This document shows positions 12,868-20,156 of a stretch of 20,156 nucleotides of DNA, piece after piece. The DNA comes from a virus. The position numbers were made by a program, and so were the translations under genes. The notes beneath the pieces were generated by a model. It had not been told where the DNA came from. It did no database searches and saw only the letters and a program-made list of their open reading frames with translations. The DNA lies in the IMG/VR virus record IMGVR_UViG_3300021131_000067, positions 1 through 20,156 of that record; one strand, given 5' to 3'. Position 1 is the stretch's first letter; the number at the start of each line of letters is the position of its first letter.

Positions 12868-14592
12868 TTAGCTTCCTGTAAGTGCTTGGAGTTGAGCAGA
12901 GGTTACTGCTTGCGGATAAAATGCAAGTTTTTTAATATGACCAGTAAATTGATTGGATGTTGTTATATATCCACCAATTGTTAATTGAGTTGGTAGAATT
13001 GATTGAGTTGTTGCAGTTATTGTTCCAATTGACCCACCATTTAATAACCCAGATGCACTTGAAGAACCTGCCACATTTGAATAAGTATAAATACTTAGTT
13101 GATTTGTATTTGCAGTTATTGTGCCGAATGAAGCATTATTTGTGCCTTCATAGCCCGATATAGTTGCAGTTGATTTATTGACATAATATTGAGCAGTTGT
13201 TCCGTTATCAATTCCCCATATTGCCATATTTGGGGCAGATGATGATATTGTTGGAGTATCAAAAGCACAATAAATAGTTCCTTGTTGATAATTAAACCAT
13301 TGAGTAAAATTTGTGCTTGTTGTTTTAGGTGGAACATCACTTGCCCTAGTTACTTGTGCTGAAGTAGTGGCTATATACGAGGTAGGAAATGCGAGGGCTT
13401 CTAGTTGTGCTCCCCAAATGTAGATGCCTGAATAGCCATTACCTGTGTAAGAATCTACACCATTTGAAGCACCTGTCGCAGGCACAGAACCAATATAAAC
13501 TCCTGGCTTAGCATTTCCTGAAGCACTAGCTGTTGCAGTTATTGAAAAACGCCACCATCCATTGCCTAAATTGGTAGAAGTTGTTACCAATGCACTTGAA
13601 TTTTTTTGAACAGTTCCATCAATTAAAGAAAATTGAACTCCATTGCCTAACCATCCATTTCCAATATCACCTGACAAAGTTATATAATTTCTAGTCCACG
13701 CTTTTGCTTCTACCGACCATGTGTATTGTTGTCCTGATGTAATAGTTTGTGAGCCATAATTACCGCACCCATGACTATTGGTTACAGTTGTATCTTCTAT
13801 TAATAATTGTGCAGTCTGTGTACCATCAGGTGCTATACCAGCAGTTTGTGTTATTGAACTTCTTATTTTAACCCAAGTTGAATCGCTAAATAGTTGTGAA
13901 TAAGTCAGTAAATTCGTACTACTCTGCTCAATCAATAAACCTAAACTTTCCCCTGTTGTAGGATTAAAATCAAATCTAGGTGCGTTAATTGGTGCTGTTA
14001 GTAGTTGAGGGATGTAGTTCGTTATTGCTGTGGTAGTTGTAATATTAGTCGCAGTAGCACTACTTCTATTTTCTAATTGTGAGCCATAAATATTGATTGC
14101 ATCGCCACTTGTAACAATCTGAATACCAATAGTTCTAGAACCTGCCGATGGTGTCGCAGTATAAGTATATTTAGCCCATGAGCTTGTGATTGTTACTGGG
14201 CTTAGTGTAGAACCATCAAGCGTTAAGTTAATCGTGCCTGTGCCTGTTACACGCTGAATATAAATGCTTTCTGTGTAGGCAGTTGCAGTTAATGTTAATG
14301 TTTGATATAAAGTTGCGTTTCCAGCAGTTGCAGTCATTGAAAAAGCAGTTGTTCCACCCGCAGGATCAGTTACTCCACTTGCAATAGTCGCACTTGTAGC
14401 CACCCACGCAACATTACTAAATGTATTAGATTGCAACAACAAATTCTGCTCTGCCAATACGCTCGTTTTACCATCATAATATGGTGCAGTAGTTGACCTA
14501 GAGAAAGTCACACGAGGGTCTAAAGTCTGAGCATTAGCAAAGTCCAATAACAAAGATGGTCTGACATTAGGATAGTTAGTATTAATGCTCAT
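12868..14592 (-). CDS. Fibre/spike protein with tandem carbohydrate-binding-like domains
   Basis: I chose the ATG at 14592 (574 residues) because GGAAG sits just upstream and it overlaps the preceding stop (ATGA). The N-terminus has RPSLLLDFANAQTLDPRVTF and SRSTTAPYYDGK, the opening seen in phage head spike fibre domains. Two jelly-roll, lectin-like modules follow. One runs from about 49 to 176 (NLLLQSNTFSNVAW ... NIYGSQLE). The second runs from about 205 to 420, beginning APRFDFNPTTGESLGLLIEQ, continuing STNLLTYSQLFSDSTWVK, and closing with YIWGAQLEALAFPTSYI. Residues 430-574 resemble a LamG/concanavalin-like domain (QQGTIYCAFDT ... FTGHIKKLAFYPQAV). It is probably a surface fibre that binds host or environmental glycans. 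No catalytic motif is seen. Confidence 0.75.
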   Translation of the reverse strand: MSINTNYPNVRPSLLLDFANAQTLDPRVTFSRSTTAPYYDGKTSVLAEQNLLLQSNTFSNVAWVATSATIASGVTDPAGGTTAFSMTATAGNATLYQTLTLTATAYTESIYIQRVTGTGTINLTLDGSTLSPVTITSSWAKYTYTATPSAGSRTIGIQIVTSGDAINIYGSQLENRSSATATNITTTTAITNYIPQLLTAPINAPRFDFNPTTGESLGLLIEQSSTNLLTYSQLFSDSTWVKIRSSITQTAGIAPDGTQTAQLLIEDTTVTNSHGCGNYGSQTITSGQQYTWSVEAKAWTRNYITLSGDIGNGWLGNGVQFSLIDGTVQKNSSALVTTSTNLGNGWWRFSITATASASGNAKPGVYIGSVPATGASNGVDSYTGNGYSGIYIWGAQLEALAFPTSYIATTSAQVTRASDVPPKTTSTNFTQWFNYQQGTIYCAFDTPTISSSAPNMAIWGIDNGTTAQYYVNKSTATISGYEGTNNASFGTITANTNQLSIYTYSNVAGSSSASGLLNGGSIGTITATTQSILPTQLTIGGYITTSNQFTGHIKKLAFYPQAVTSAQLQALTGS

Positions 14593-14855
14593 AGTGACTT
14601 CCAATTATGAAATACGACTGCAATATAAACAATGATTAATCCTACTAATAAAATAGGATATTCAAGTCCAATGTAATAGCTTAAAACCCCTAATAGAACC
14701 GACTTAATTGCTAAGGCTATATCAACATTTAAGTATTTAAATACAAATGACATAACAGGATTCTGCTCATATCCACCATTTTTTAAGATAGTGCGAGTGG
14801 TATACCAATCTAAGAGTTGGAGAATAAAGAATGTAAGGGTAAGAATATAAATCAT
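14589..14855 (-). CDS. Small membrane protein, DUF5658-like
   Basis: The 88-residue protein has three or four hydrophobic segments (about residues 2-17, 45-62 and 64-84). It carries the motif LLDWYTTRTILKNGGYEQNP (residues 14-33) followed by VM. The 'D-x-x-T-T-x-x-x-x-x-x-G-x-x-E-x-NP' pattern is that of DUF5658-type membrane proteins, found in bacteria, archaea and phages without an established role. Its place between two fibre genes, joined to both by ATGA overlaps, is odd for a membrane protein. It may act on the host envelope and simply share the late transcript. Confidence 0.7.
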   Translation of the reverse strand: MIYILTLTFFILQLLDWYTTRTILKNGGYEQNPVMSFVFKYLNVDIALAIKSVLLGVLSYYIGLEYPILLVGLIIVYIAVVFHNWKSL

Positions 14856-16471
14856 GCTATGCGATAAGTGACATAAGTATTTGTTGCAGTCTTAACAGTC
14901 TGAAACTGTGCTGAGGTATTAATTGCGACTGTAGCATTACCGACATAAGTATGCCCTGTTCCAGCAGTCATTGTAATTGCACCTGAAGCTGAACCTGTGT
15001 TGATTACAATCCATAGAAATGAGTTATTGACCACGCTGAGACCATTTAACACTCCAGCGTCTGTTAATGTGCCTGTTGGTAATGTTAATGCTACAGCAGT
15101 TGCAGAAGTAACTTGCACAATGTAAGTAAGCAATTGAGCAATTGTAAGCGTTGTTGTAGCAGTTAATGCAGTAATAGTTGGTTGAATCTGATAACCACTC
15201 GTGCCAACTAAGTTTGTAGTTGAGCCACCACCAATCTGAACTGCTTTAGCATCTTGATAGGCCATTGTGCCTAAGTATTGATTCAAAGGAATTTGATTCG
15301 CACCAGTTCCCACATCTTTTTGACTAACAATGTTGTAGCCATTTTCGATAAAAGATGTAACACTTAATGCACCTGTTGATGGATTAAATGTGTAGTTTGG
15401 ATTGGTGTACTCAGTAGTTGCAGTACCTGTTTGAGCAGTAAAATAAGTAGGGTAGTAAGTGGCATTTGTCGAGTTTGTAGAGATACCAATCGTTGATGCC
15501 GATGTGCTAATTGCTGACCATACAGGAGCTCCTGCACCATTGGATTGCAAGAAGTTACCTGCTGTACCTACCGTAGAAAAAGCGTATGCAGTTCCTGTGC
15601 CATAACCCACACCACCTGCTGTTGGTGTTGCTGATGAGTTTGTACCACCATTGGCAATCGGTAATATGCCTGTTACCCCTGTTGTTAAGGGTAAGCCTGT
15701 TGAACTTGCTAAACTACCCACCAAGTTTGTGCCTGTTACAGTAGTTGCGTTTAATGATACTAATCCTGCAATAGTACCTGTAATGCCACCTAGTGCTATA
15801 GAAGTGCTACCTATTGTTACCGAGCTATTCGTTAAAGCACTATTCGGTATGTTGGTTAAAGACGCACCTGAGCCACTAAATAAGGTTGCAGTAAACTTTC
15901 CTGTTGATGGCTGATATTGTAGTTTAGTAGAGGAAGTTTCAACAATATTGGTTGATCCAGAGGTCGCACTATAAAATAATGGGTAATAAGTGGATGTATC
16001 AGTAGTTTGATCAGAAATTGTTACTGAAGTTGCAACAGTTGACCAAGATGGTGCTGATGTACCATTACTTAATAAGAATTGCCCAGTAGATCCTGCTGCT
16101 AAATAAGCAGTTGAGTTTAAAGCATTTTGATAAACAATCTGCCCAGCACCACCACCACTTAAATTATTAGCAGTATTGGCAGTTCCGTTCAGGGTGCCAA
16201 AGAATGTAGGAGCAGAAAATACCCCTGTGCCTGGATTCCATGTCAAACTTGGTGAAGCAATGGCTAGACTTGTTACTTGGCCACTTGTTGCACTTGTAAA
16301 GGTAGGGTAAAGCGTTGCATTGACATTTGTGTTAACAATTCCAATCGATTCAGTCGCAGTAATTACGAATGGCTGACCTTGACCAATAAAGGTATTAAAC
16401 GTGCCATCAAGGTTAAAGTATGCTTGAACTGGCAGTATATTTTGATCTACTGTTAAAGCCGGACCAGTCAT
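14852..16471 (-). CDS. Repetitive tail/head fibre protein
   Basis: The 539-residue protein is almost free of charged residues and rich in Thr, Ser, Gly, Ala and Asn. One repeat (about 43 residues) appears three times, at about 51-93, 158-200 and 336-378. Each copy reads like ATLYPTFTSATSG followed by L-x-W/Y-N-P-x-T/S-G-x-F/L and a short S-F/L-F end. A second motif occurs twice: GSTGQFLLSNGTSAPSW (127-143) and GTAGNFLQSNGAGAPVW (302-318); IANGGTN lies before the second copy. These are typical of phage fibre shafts. The C-terminal region (about 425-539) is a separate beta domain with LTLPTGTLTDAGVLNG and TAGTGHTYVGNATV. Its role is probably host or surface contact. AAGGAG precedes the ATG. Confidence 0.72.
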   Translation of the reverse strand: MTGPALTVDQNILPVQAYFNLDGTFNTFIGQGQPFVITATESIGIVNTNVNATLYPTFTSATSGQVTSLAIASPSLTWNPGTGVFSAPTFFGTLNGTANTANNLSGGGAGQIVYQNALNSTAYLAAGSTGQFLLSNGTSAPSWSTVATSVTISDQTTDTSTYYPLFYSATSGSTNIVETSSTKLQYQPSTGKFTATLFSGSGASLTNIPNSALTNSSVTIGSTSIALGGITGTIAGLVSLNATTVTGTNLVGSLASSTGLPLTTGVTGILPIANGGTNSSATPTAGGVGYGTGTAYAFSTVGTAGNFLQSNGAGAPVWSAISTSASTIGISTNSTNATYYPTYFTAQTGTATTEYTNPNYTFNPSTGALSVTSFIENGYNIVSQKDVGTGANQIPLNQYLGTMAYQDAKAVQIGGGSTTNLVGTSGYQIQPTITALTATTTLTIAQLLTYIVQVTSATAVALTLPTGTLTDAGVLNGLSVVNNSFLWIVINTGSASGAITMTAGTGHTYVGNATVAINTSAQFQTVKTATNTYVTYRIA

Positions 16472-16480
16472 AAAAACTCC

Positions 16481-16837
16481 TTAGTTTTGGTCTACCATTG
16501 GCATTACATAAAGCGTTGTTCCTGATGTACCAATAGCAGTAATTGCAAAACTTGGTGGAACTGCAATAACTGTTGGCTGACTCATGCTAACACCTAACAC
16601 AAAACTTTGGCTTGTATTGCCACCAGTCGGTAATACCGCAGGATTAGCAGTTGTGGTTGTGCCTGCGATGGCCGGAGCAATTGTAATTGCTACAGGATTA
16701 GCTGAAGTATTCAAGAAACCACAAAAGTTGACTTGATCATTACCATTTGGAGTAATTGTTACTGATGTGGAAGAAGTGCCTGTAACTGCAATCGCAGTCG
16801 TAGGTCCTACAAAACGATATGCAGATACGTTAGCCAT
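16481..16837 (-). CDS. 118-residue beta-rich virion-type protein
   Basis: The protein is rich in Thr, Val, Ala and Ile with almost no charge. It contains VSAYRFVGPTTAIAVTGTSS, SVTITPNGNDQVNFCGFLNT, then SQSFVLGVSMSQPTVIAVPP. Alternating polar and hydrophobic residues suggest a beta sandwich. Proteins like this are common next to coat genes in environmental phages and are usually called hypothetical; a capsid decoration or fibre-base role is my inference. It lies 3 bases after the preceding gene and 9 bases before the fibre gene. Confidence 0.65.
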   Translation of the reverse strand: MANVSAYRFVGPTTAIAVTGTSSTSVTITPNGNDQVNFCGFLNTSANPVAITIAPAIAGTTTTANPAVLPTGGNTSQSFVLGVSMSQPTVIAVPPSFAITAIGTSGTTLYVMPMVDQN

Positions 16838-16840
16838 AAT

Positions 16841-17167
16841 TTAAACCATATTTAGAGGTAAAGGTCCATCAGTTCTAGTTACTGAAAAAACATAAGTTCC
16901 GGCAGCAGGTGTAACTGAAGCATTTGTTGTATTAGCGAATTGAACTGTCAAAACGCCATTTGTTAATACATCGCACTCAGCAATAATAATACCTGCTGTT
17001 TGATTACCATTTAAACCAACTGCGATAACTTGGTCAGTAGTTTGTAAGCCTGCGATATTAAAATTTTGTGCTGCTGAAGTATAAGACGCTACTGCAACAG
17101 GTGTTAAAGATGGTCCAATGAAAGTCGTGGATAAAACATTACCACGAGTGATTGTTGTAGATGGCAT
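16841..17167 (-). CDS. 108-residue beta-rich virion-type protein
   Basis: The protein starts MPSTTITRGNVLSTTFIGPS and continues with LTPVAVASYTSAAQNFNIAG, then GVLTVQFANTTNASVTPAAG followed by TYVFSVTRTD. The pattern 'tsaaq-x-f-x-v-x-G-L-x-t-x-D-x-V-x-v ... n-x-L-x-v-x-f-x-N-t-t ... a-x-p-x-x-G-x-Y' is a recurring small beta protein of phages. It is the first gene after the coat-block terminator, and a perfect TATAAT lies 28 bases before its ATG. It could be a decoration or fibre-anchoring protein; the function is unproven. Confidence 0.65.
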   Translation of the reverse strand: MPSTTITRGNVLSTTFIGPSLTPVAVASYTSAAQNFNIAGLQTTDQVIAVGLNGNQTAGIIIAECDVLTNGVLTVQFANTTNASVTPAAGTYVFSVTRTDGPLPLNMV

Positions 17168-17195
17168 GATTATTCCTTTATAAGAAGTAACTTTA

Positions 17196-17201
17196 ATTAT
17201 A
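17196..17201 (-). promoter_or_regulatory. Candidate -10 box upstream of the post-coat genes
   Basis: TATAAT on the minus strand is a perfect sigma-70 -10 hexamer placed 28 bases before the ATG at 17167, just beyond the terminator. No good -35 box sits 16-18 bases upstream, because that space is the terminator stem. In such AT-rich DNA the hexamer can arise by chance. A restart of transcription here would make sense after termination of the coat transcript. Confidence 0.25.
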
Positions 17202-17212
17202 AAACAAGTAAT

Positions 17213-17240
17213 AAAAAACCCCTAATTAAAGGGGTTTTTT
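17213..17240. terminator. Symmetrical intrinsic terminator after the coat block
   Basis: AAAAAACCCC (17213-17222) and GGGGTTTTTT (17231-17240) form a perfect 10-bp inverted repeat around an 8-base AT loop. Read on either strand, the stem ends in a T run, so it can stop transcription both ways; the relevant direction is leftward. It lies 8 bases past the stop of the 141-residue gene and separates scaffold-coat-141 from the fibre and tail genes. Partial read-through would give high coat and lower tail expression. Confidence 0.8.
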
Positions 17241-17248
17241 ATGCTCAA

Positions 17249-17674
17249 TTAAGAGTAAGTGCTGAAATCATAGCCATAAACGTATACGTCCATTGTAGCC
17301 GCTGCACCTTGTGCAGTTCCTACGTTGAGGTATAAATTTTGACCTGATAATGTTGCTGTTGATGCAACAGTTCTCTGGCTTACTACTGTTGAGCCTGTTA
17401 ATGCGGATAAAGCAGCATTAGCAACAACACCAGTTCCACCGGCAGTCGGAGCAGTAAATAGACCTGCTGCGGCTGTTGTGAGGGAAGTTGATGCGTTGGT
17501 AAATACTACGTTAGAAACAGAGTAGTTAATAGAGTTGATGATAGGCAATACTGCTTGATCACCTGTTGCGTTGACGTTTACACCTGTTGCGACTGCTAAC
17601 AAACGAATTGCTTGGTTTGATAGCACTCCCTGTGGGTGAATCGTTTGTACTGATGCTGGTCCTGGATTAGACAT
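17249..17674 (-). CDS. 141-residue small virion-type protein next to the coat gene
   Basis: The protein is Ala/Thr/Val/Asn-rich with low charge. It contains TIHPQGVLSNQAIRLLAVAT, then INSINYSVSNVVFTNASTSL, FTAPTAGGTGVVANAALSAL and a C-terminal MDVYVYGYDFS. AAGGAG lies at good spacing before the ATG, 18 bases after the coat stop, so translation should be strong. Sharing the coat transcript and lying just before the terminator fits a protein made in many copies, such as a capsid decoration protein, but I see no known decoration-protein signature. It is probably a beta-sandwich fold. Confidence 0.68.
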   Translation of the reverse strand: MSNPGPASVQTIHPQGVLSNQAIRLLAVATGVNVNATGDQAVLPIINSINYSVSNVVFTNASTSLTTAAAGLFTAPTAGGTGVVANAALSALTGSTVVSQRTVASTATLSGQNLYLNVGTAQGAAATMDVYVYGYDFSTYS

Positions 17675-17692
17675 TTTATTTTCTCCTTAAAA

Positions 17693-18949
17693 TTAAGCTG
17701 CGATACGGCAAGCGAGTTCAGGATAGAGCGGAGCCCATCCGTACAATACATCTAAACGAGTCGGAATAGAATCGTTGTTGATGGTGTATTGGCGGACAAT
17801 ACGCATACTCAAACCGATTTCCTTATCAGAAGCACGACCTGCAAAATGGACACCTTCAGGTAGCTCTAAATCTGCTACTGCGAGGGTAAACGCATTTCTA
17901 TGCATAATCATATTCTGAGGAGATACTGCACCAGTTGAATTGAACTGAGTTACCGCAGCAGATGCTGATGGTGTAGGGATCGATACGTTTTGGAACTGAC
18001 CAGCAGTAATAACCGCAGGAGATACAGTAACAGAAACGCTTGAACCTGAAGCAATCGTAACAGCAGACTTAACAACAAAGTTGCGTAACTTGTTTGAACC
18101 ATACGCTTGACGATTCTGTGGGTTAACTGCATAAACACCAGCGATCGTGAATGTATCACCAGCATTTAATACTAAGTTACCAGTATTAGCAGCAGTCAAA
18201 GTGATTGTTGAGCTTGATGCCCAGCCACTTGTCAAGAAACCAGTTGCAGTTGTAGTCGCTACAGATGCAGTCACAGTAGTTGTGCTGTTGTTACCGAATA
18301 CTTGTGCTACTACGTTTTGGTCTAATTTCCAGTTCATCCCCGCGGAATCGCGCCCCATAAGTCCTTTGCGATACTGTTCGCCAATTGCTTCTTGAGGTAC
18401 AAATAAACCCTTTAAAGAATCAACGATAGTAGCTGATGTGAATGGCTCAACGATGCATGATCTGCGACCATCTCGAGGAGCACCTTCAGAATCAAGGTAA
18501 GCACCAGCAGTTAGATATGTAATCAAACCAGTTGGAGGAGTTCCAGCAACACCTACGATATTCGCAGTATTGAGGGTAGCCATTGCTAGACCATCTCTGT
18601 CAATTTTGTTTGCAATTGCAGCTACGGCAGGCTTCAATACACGATCAGAGAACATATCTAAAGACAATGCTAAGTCTTGAGTTGTAAACTGAGTTGATAC
18701 TTGGAATTGAGTTGATAAAGTAACAGGAACTGAGGATTCGTTGAAATCTTCAACTACTAACTGGGGGCCTGTTGCACCTACGAACCTTCCAGGTCGTCTT
18801 ACATTCACCGTGTTACCAATCTTGCCACCAACTACAGCAAACTGGTCATCATAGTTACGATCTACTTCTGAAGTAAATGTGAGTTCGTTTTCAAGAACCA
18901 TTAGAGCTTCATTAGTAATTTTTGAAATAGTCAATAAATTATTGGCCAT
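17693..18949 (-). CDS. Major capsid (coat) protein, P22 gp5 family
   Basis: The 418-residue protein matches the P22 coat family in length (P22 gp5: 430) and pattern. It opens with LLTISKITNEALMVLENELT, then GKIGNTVNVRRPGRF (43-57), a helical spine segment SLDMFSDRVLKPAVAAIANK (96-115) and IDRDGLA. The region of roughly residues 225-345 (Thr/Ser/Val-rich, including TLTAANTGNLVLNAGDTFTI) is probably the inserted telokin-like I-domain of P22-type coats. It ends IPTRLDVLYGWAPLYPELAC. It would build the icosahedral HK97-fold shell on the scaffold encoded just upstream. AAAGGT precedes the ATG. No protease gene lies nearby, as in P22, whose coat is not cleaved. Confidence 0.88.
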   Translation of the reverse strand: MANNLLTISKITNEALMVLENELTFTSEVDRNYDDQFAVVGGKIGNTVNVRRPGRFVGATGPQLVVEDFNESSVPVTLSTQFQVSTQFTTQDLALSLDMFSDRVLKPAVAAIANKIDRDGLAMATLNTANIVGVAGTPPTGLITYLTAGAYLDSEGAPRDGRRSCIVEPFTSATIVDSLKGLFVPQEAIGEQYRKGLMGRDSAGMNWKLDQNVVAQVFGNNSTTTVTASVATTTATGFLTSGWASSSTITLTAANTGNLVLNAGDTFTIAGVYAVNPQNRQAYGSNKLRNFVVKSAVTIASGSSVSVTVSPAVITAGQFQNVSIPTPSASAAVTQFNSTGAVSPQNMIMHRNAFTLAVADLELPEGVHFAGRASDKEIGLSMRIVRQYTINNDSIPTRLDVLYGWAPLYPELACRIAA

Positions 18950-18981
18950 GATATTACCTTTCTATAAAATAAATTAAGTTT

Positions 18982-19833
18982 TTACCTAATCCTTTTAGCT
19001 TGCCTCATTGCTTTGTACTGCGAGTAAGTCATCTTATCTGTATCAGTAATGATGGCTTGTTCACTCGTACCAGCTTTGATTGGACTAATCGGTGCAGGTG
19101 CTTTGGACTTCTGGGCAACAGATTTAACAGGTTCAGTCTTTTCAAACTTTGCCTCTAATTTACCTATTTCTCTTAAAGCAGTAATTAGACTTGATTTAGA
19201 TATTTTTTCTGCTAGTTCTTGGTTCTCAGCCAAGTGATAAAGAATTCTAGGACCAACATCTGATTCTAAAATTGCATCTCTCACTTGATCGCTCACCACA
19301 ACATCAGATGAAGCTACCATATCATCAAAATCAGGCAATTCAGACTTAGTTGCTTCAAGTTTCTTGTTCCAAGTATCAATAACTTTGGCACGTTCCGCTT
19401 GTTTCATTTTTTCTACATCTTCTTGCCTTGCTCTCATTACAGCGTTTTCAGCACTCCAATCAGCCAATGCTTCAGCGTATTCAAACGCATCAACAAATTG
19501 GTCTGGTCTTGGTTTCTCATCTCTGCTCTGCTCTTTTGGTGCAGCCTGAGATTTAATTGCTTTTAACTCTTGCTCTAATTCTTGTGTTCTGATTCTTGCT
19601 TGTTCAGCTTCCTGTTTAGCAAGGTCACGTTGTTTGGTGACTTCATCAAAACGCATCTTTACTTTAGGTTTTGGTTCTTCTGTTGCTTTTTCCTCGTTCT
19701 CGACAACTGGTTCACTCTGTTCAATTTCAGCAACTGGCTCTGTTTCTACAGCCTCAGTCGGAGAATCTTCAGCTAAACCTAATTTATTTGCGTAAAACTC
19801 GGCACTATTTTCACTCGTTAATACATCGGCCAT
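18982..19833 (-). CDS. Capsid scaffolding protein
   Basis: The 283-residue protein (P22 scaffold: 303) is almost wholly charged helix. The N-terminus (20-56) is acidic with many Glu, Pro and Val. Coiled-coil sequence follows at 60-95 (KQRDLAKQEAEQARIRTQEL) and 130-165, then SDVGPRILYHLAENQELAEK (191-210), a motif seen in many phage scaffolds. The C-terminus (MTYSQYKAMRQAKRIR) is a basic helix like the coat-binding end of P22 scaffold. Its place directly upstream of the coat gene supports the call. It would direct procapsid assembly and leave before or during packaging. GAGGAG precedes the ATG. Confidence 0.85.
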   Translation of the reverse strand: MADVLTSENSAEFYANKLGLAEDSPTEAVETEPVAEIEQSEPVVENEEKATEEPKPKVKMRFDEVTKQRDLAKQEAEQARIRTQELEQELKAIKSQAAPKEQSRDEKPRPDQFVDAFEYAEALADWSAENAVMRARQEDVEKMKQAERAKVIDTWNKKLEATKSELPDFDDMVASSDVVVSDQVRDAILESDVGPRILYHLAENQELAEKISKSSLITALREIGKLEAKFEKTEPVKSVAQKSKAPAPISPIKAGTSEQAIITDTDKMTYSQYKAMRQAKRIR

Positions 19834-19856
19834 CTTTCGAAGCTCCTCAGTTATTT

Positions 19857-19873
19857 CCTGTTAAACGAACAGG
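19857..19873 (-). other. Small hairpin in the scaffold gene leader
   Basis: CCTGTT and AACAGG form a 6-bp stem with a 5-base loop, between the candidate promoter and the scaffold ribosome-binding site. No T run follows, so it is not a terminator. It would lie at the 5' end of a transcript from that promoter and might stabilise the mRNA; chance is also possible. Confidence 0.25.
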
Positions 19874-19882
19874 CACGTTTGT

Positions 19883-19911
19883 ATCTTAATGCGTCAAATA
19901 ATTATTGACAA
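19883..19911 (-). promoter_or_regulatory. Candidate sigma-70 promoter upstream of scaffold and coat
   Basis: On the minus strand, TTGTCA (19911-19906; 5 of 6 matches to the -35 consensus) and TAAGAT (19888-19883; 4 of 6) are separated by exactly 17 bases. They lie in one of only two sizeable non-coding gaps in the window, about 50 bases before the scaffold ATG. This is a sensible place to boost scaffold and coat expression over the portal. The -10 match is imperfect and the DNA is AT-rich, so confidence is moderate. Confidence 0.4.
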
Positions 19912-19913
19912 TA

Positions 19914-20156
19914 TTAAATTCCACGTTCAACAGCCTCTGCCTCTGCTTCTTTAGCTGATGTTTTATTCATATTTGCCAATAAGAGCGCTAATTGCGCTTT
20001 CATGGTTTCAATTTCTTTCTGTGTTTCAGTCTTAACAATCGTATCTTGCGCAGTAGTTTGGACACGCATCTCGGTATCGTGCGCCTTCGTTGTTTGACGC
20101 ATGAGTTCACGCTTCGTCTCAGCTTCTTGCTTAACGCCTTCAATGTCTTGACGTTG
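19914..20156 (-). CDS. C-terminal end of probable portal protein (5' end outside window)
   Basis: The frame is open from the right edge of the window to a TAA at 19914-19916, giving 80 residues. They are highly charged, helical and rich in Gln, Glu, Lys, Thr and Ala, for example VQTTAQDTIVKTETQKEIET and the end KEAEAEAVERGI. P22-type portals end in a long helical barrel and coil, and the portal gene directly precedes the scaffold gene in this gene order. The assignment is by position and composition only, because the conserved portal core lies outside the window. The end of another protein inserted between portal and scaffold is the main alternative. Confidence 0.5.
   Translation of the reverse strand, partial: QRQDIEGVKQEAETKRELMRQTTKAHDTEMRVQTTAQDTIVKTETQKEIETMKAQLALLLANMNKTSAKEAEAEAVERGI

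Noticed and set aside
14593-14604. TTG start for the lectin-type fibre gene
   Set aside because: The ATG at 14592 is preceded by GGAAG and overlaps the upstream stop as ATGA.
1-20156. CRISPR arrays, tRNA genes, insertion sequences, attachment sites, toxin-antitoxin or anti-CRISPR genes
   Set aside because: No regularly spaced direct repeats, cloverleaf-like sequence, transposase, integrase or recognisable defence gene was seen; small unknown proteins cannot be assigned such roles from sequence alone.

Overview
The window is a 20.2 kb piece of a tailed double-stranded DNA bacteriophage genome with podovirus (P22-like) virion architecture. No host gene, tRNA, rRNA, integrase or CRISPR array is visible. 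The DNA is AT-rich and almost wall-to-wall coding. Neighbouring genes are usually joined by ATGA or TAATG stop/start overlaps. The Gram-negative host type is inferred from the P22-type short-tail machinery and the M15 peptidases. I cannot name the host; the low GC and the repeat families would suit an aquatic bacterium, but that is only an impression.

Layout. Bases 2-1053 (+ strand) hold the end of one gene and six small overlapping genes: a 17-residue micro-ORF, a coiled-coil protein, two tiny membrane peptides, and two small unknowns. This cluster converges tail-to-tail, sharing a TTAA, with a long leftward gene train that occupies the rest of the window.

Read in its own direction (20156 to 1050), the train starts with the C-terminal end of a probable portal protein. 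A candidate promoter follows, then the scaffold, the P22-type coat protein and a small virion-type protein, ending at a symmetrical hairpin terminator (17213-17240). Beyond it lie two small beta-rich proteins, a repetitive fibre protein, a small DUF5658-like membrane protein, a two-lectin fibre/spike protein and two small unknowns. Next come the gp4-like tail adaptor, a free-standing GIY-YIG homing endonuclease, the gp10-like tail hub protein, a TTG-started small protein and a cupin-like protein. Three ejection proteins (gp7-, gp20- and gp16-like) follow, then a short head-binding/collar fibre in the tailspike slot. Last is a lysis block: a TM-plus-coiled-coil protein, a GTA-type three-TM holin, a two-TM protein, an M15 endolysin and a small charged protein.

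The order portal-scaffold-coat-gp4-gp10-...-gp7-gp20-gp16-tailspike is the P22 order, which lets several diverged genes be assigned by position. The most unusual features are domain-level mosaics. The same glycine/threonine-rich beta repeat is inserted in both the gp4-like and gp10-like hub proteins, and in gp10 one copy is itself split by a second repeat type. The gp16-like ejection protein carries an N-terminal M15-type peptidase-like domain flanked by a duplicated S-x-LSRIP motif. The homing endonuclease sits exactly between gp4 and gp10, and its last codons contain the gp10 ribosome-binding site. I see no convincing wholly new multi-gene system; the micro-ORF cluster at the left edge is the least explained part.
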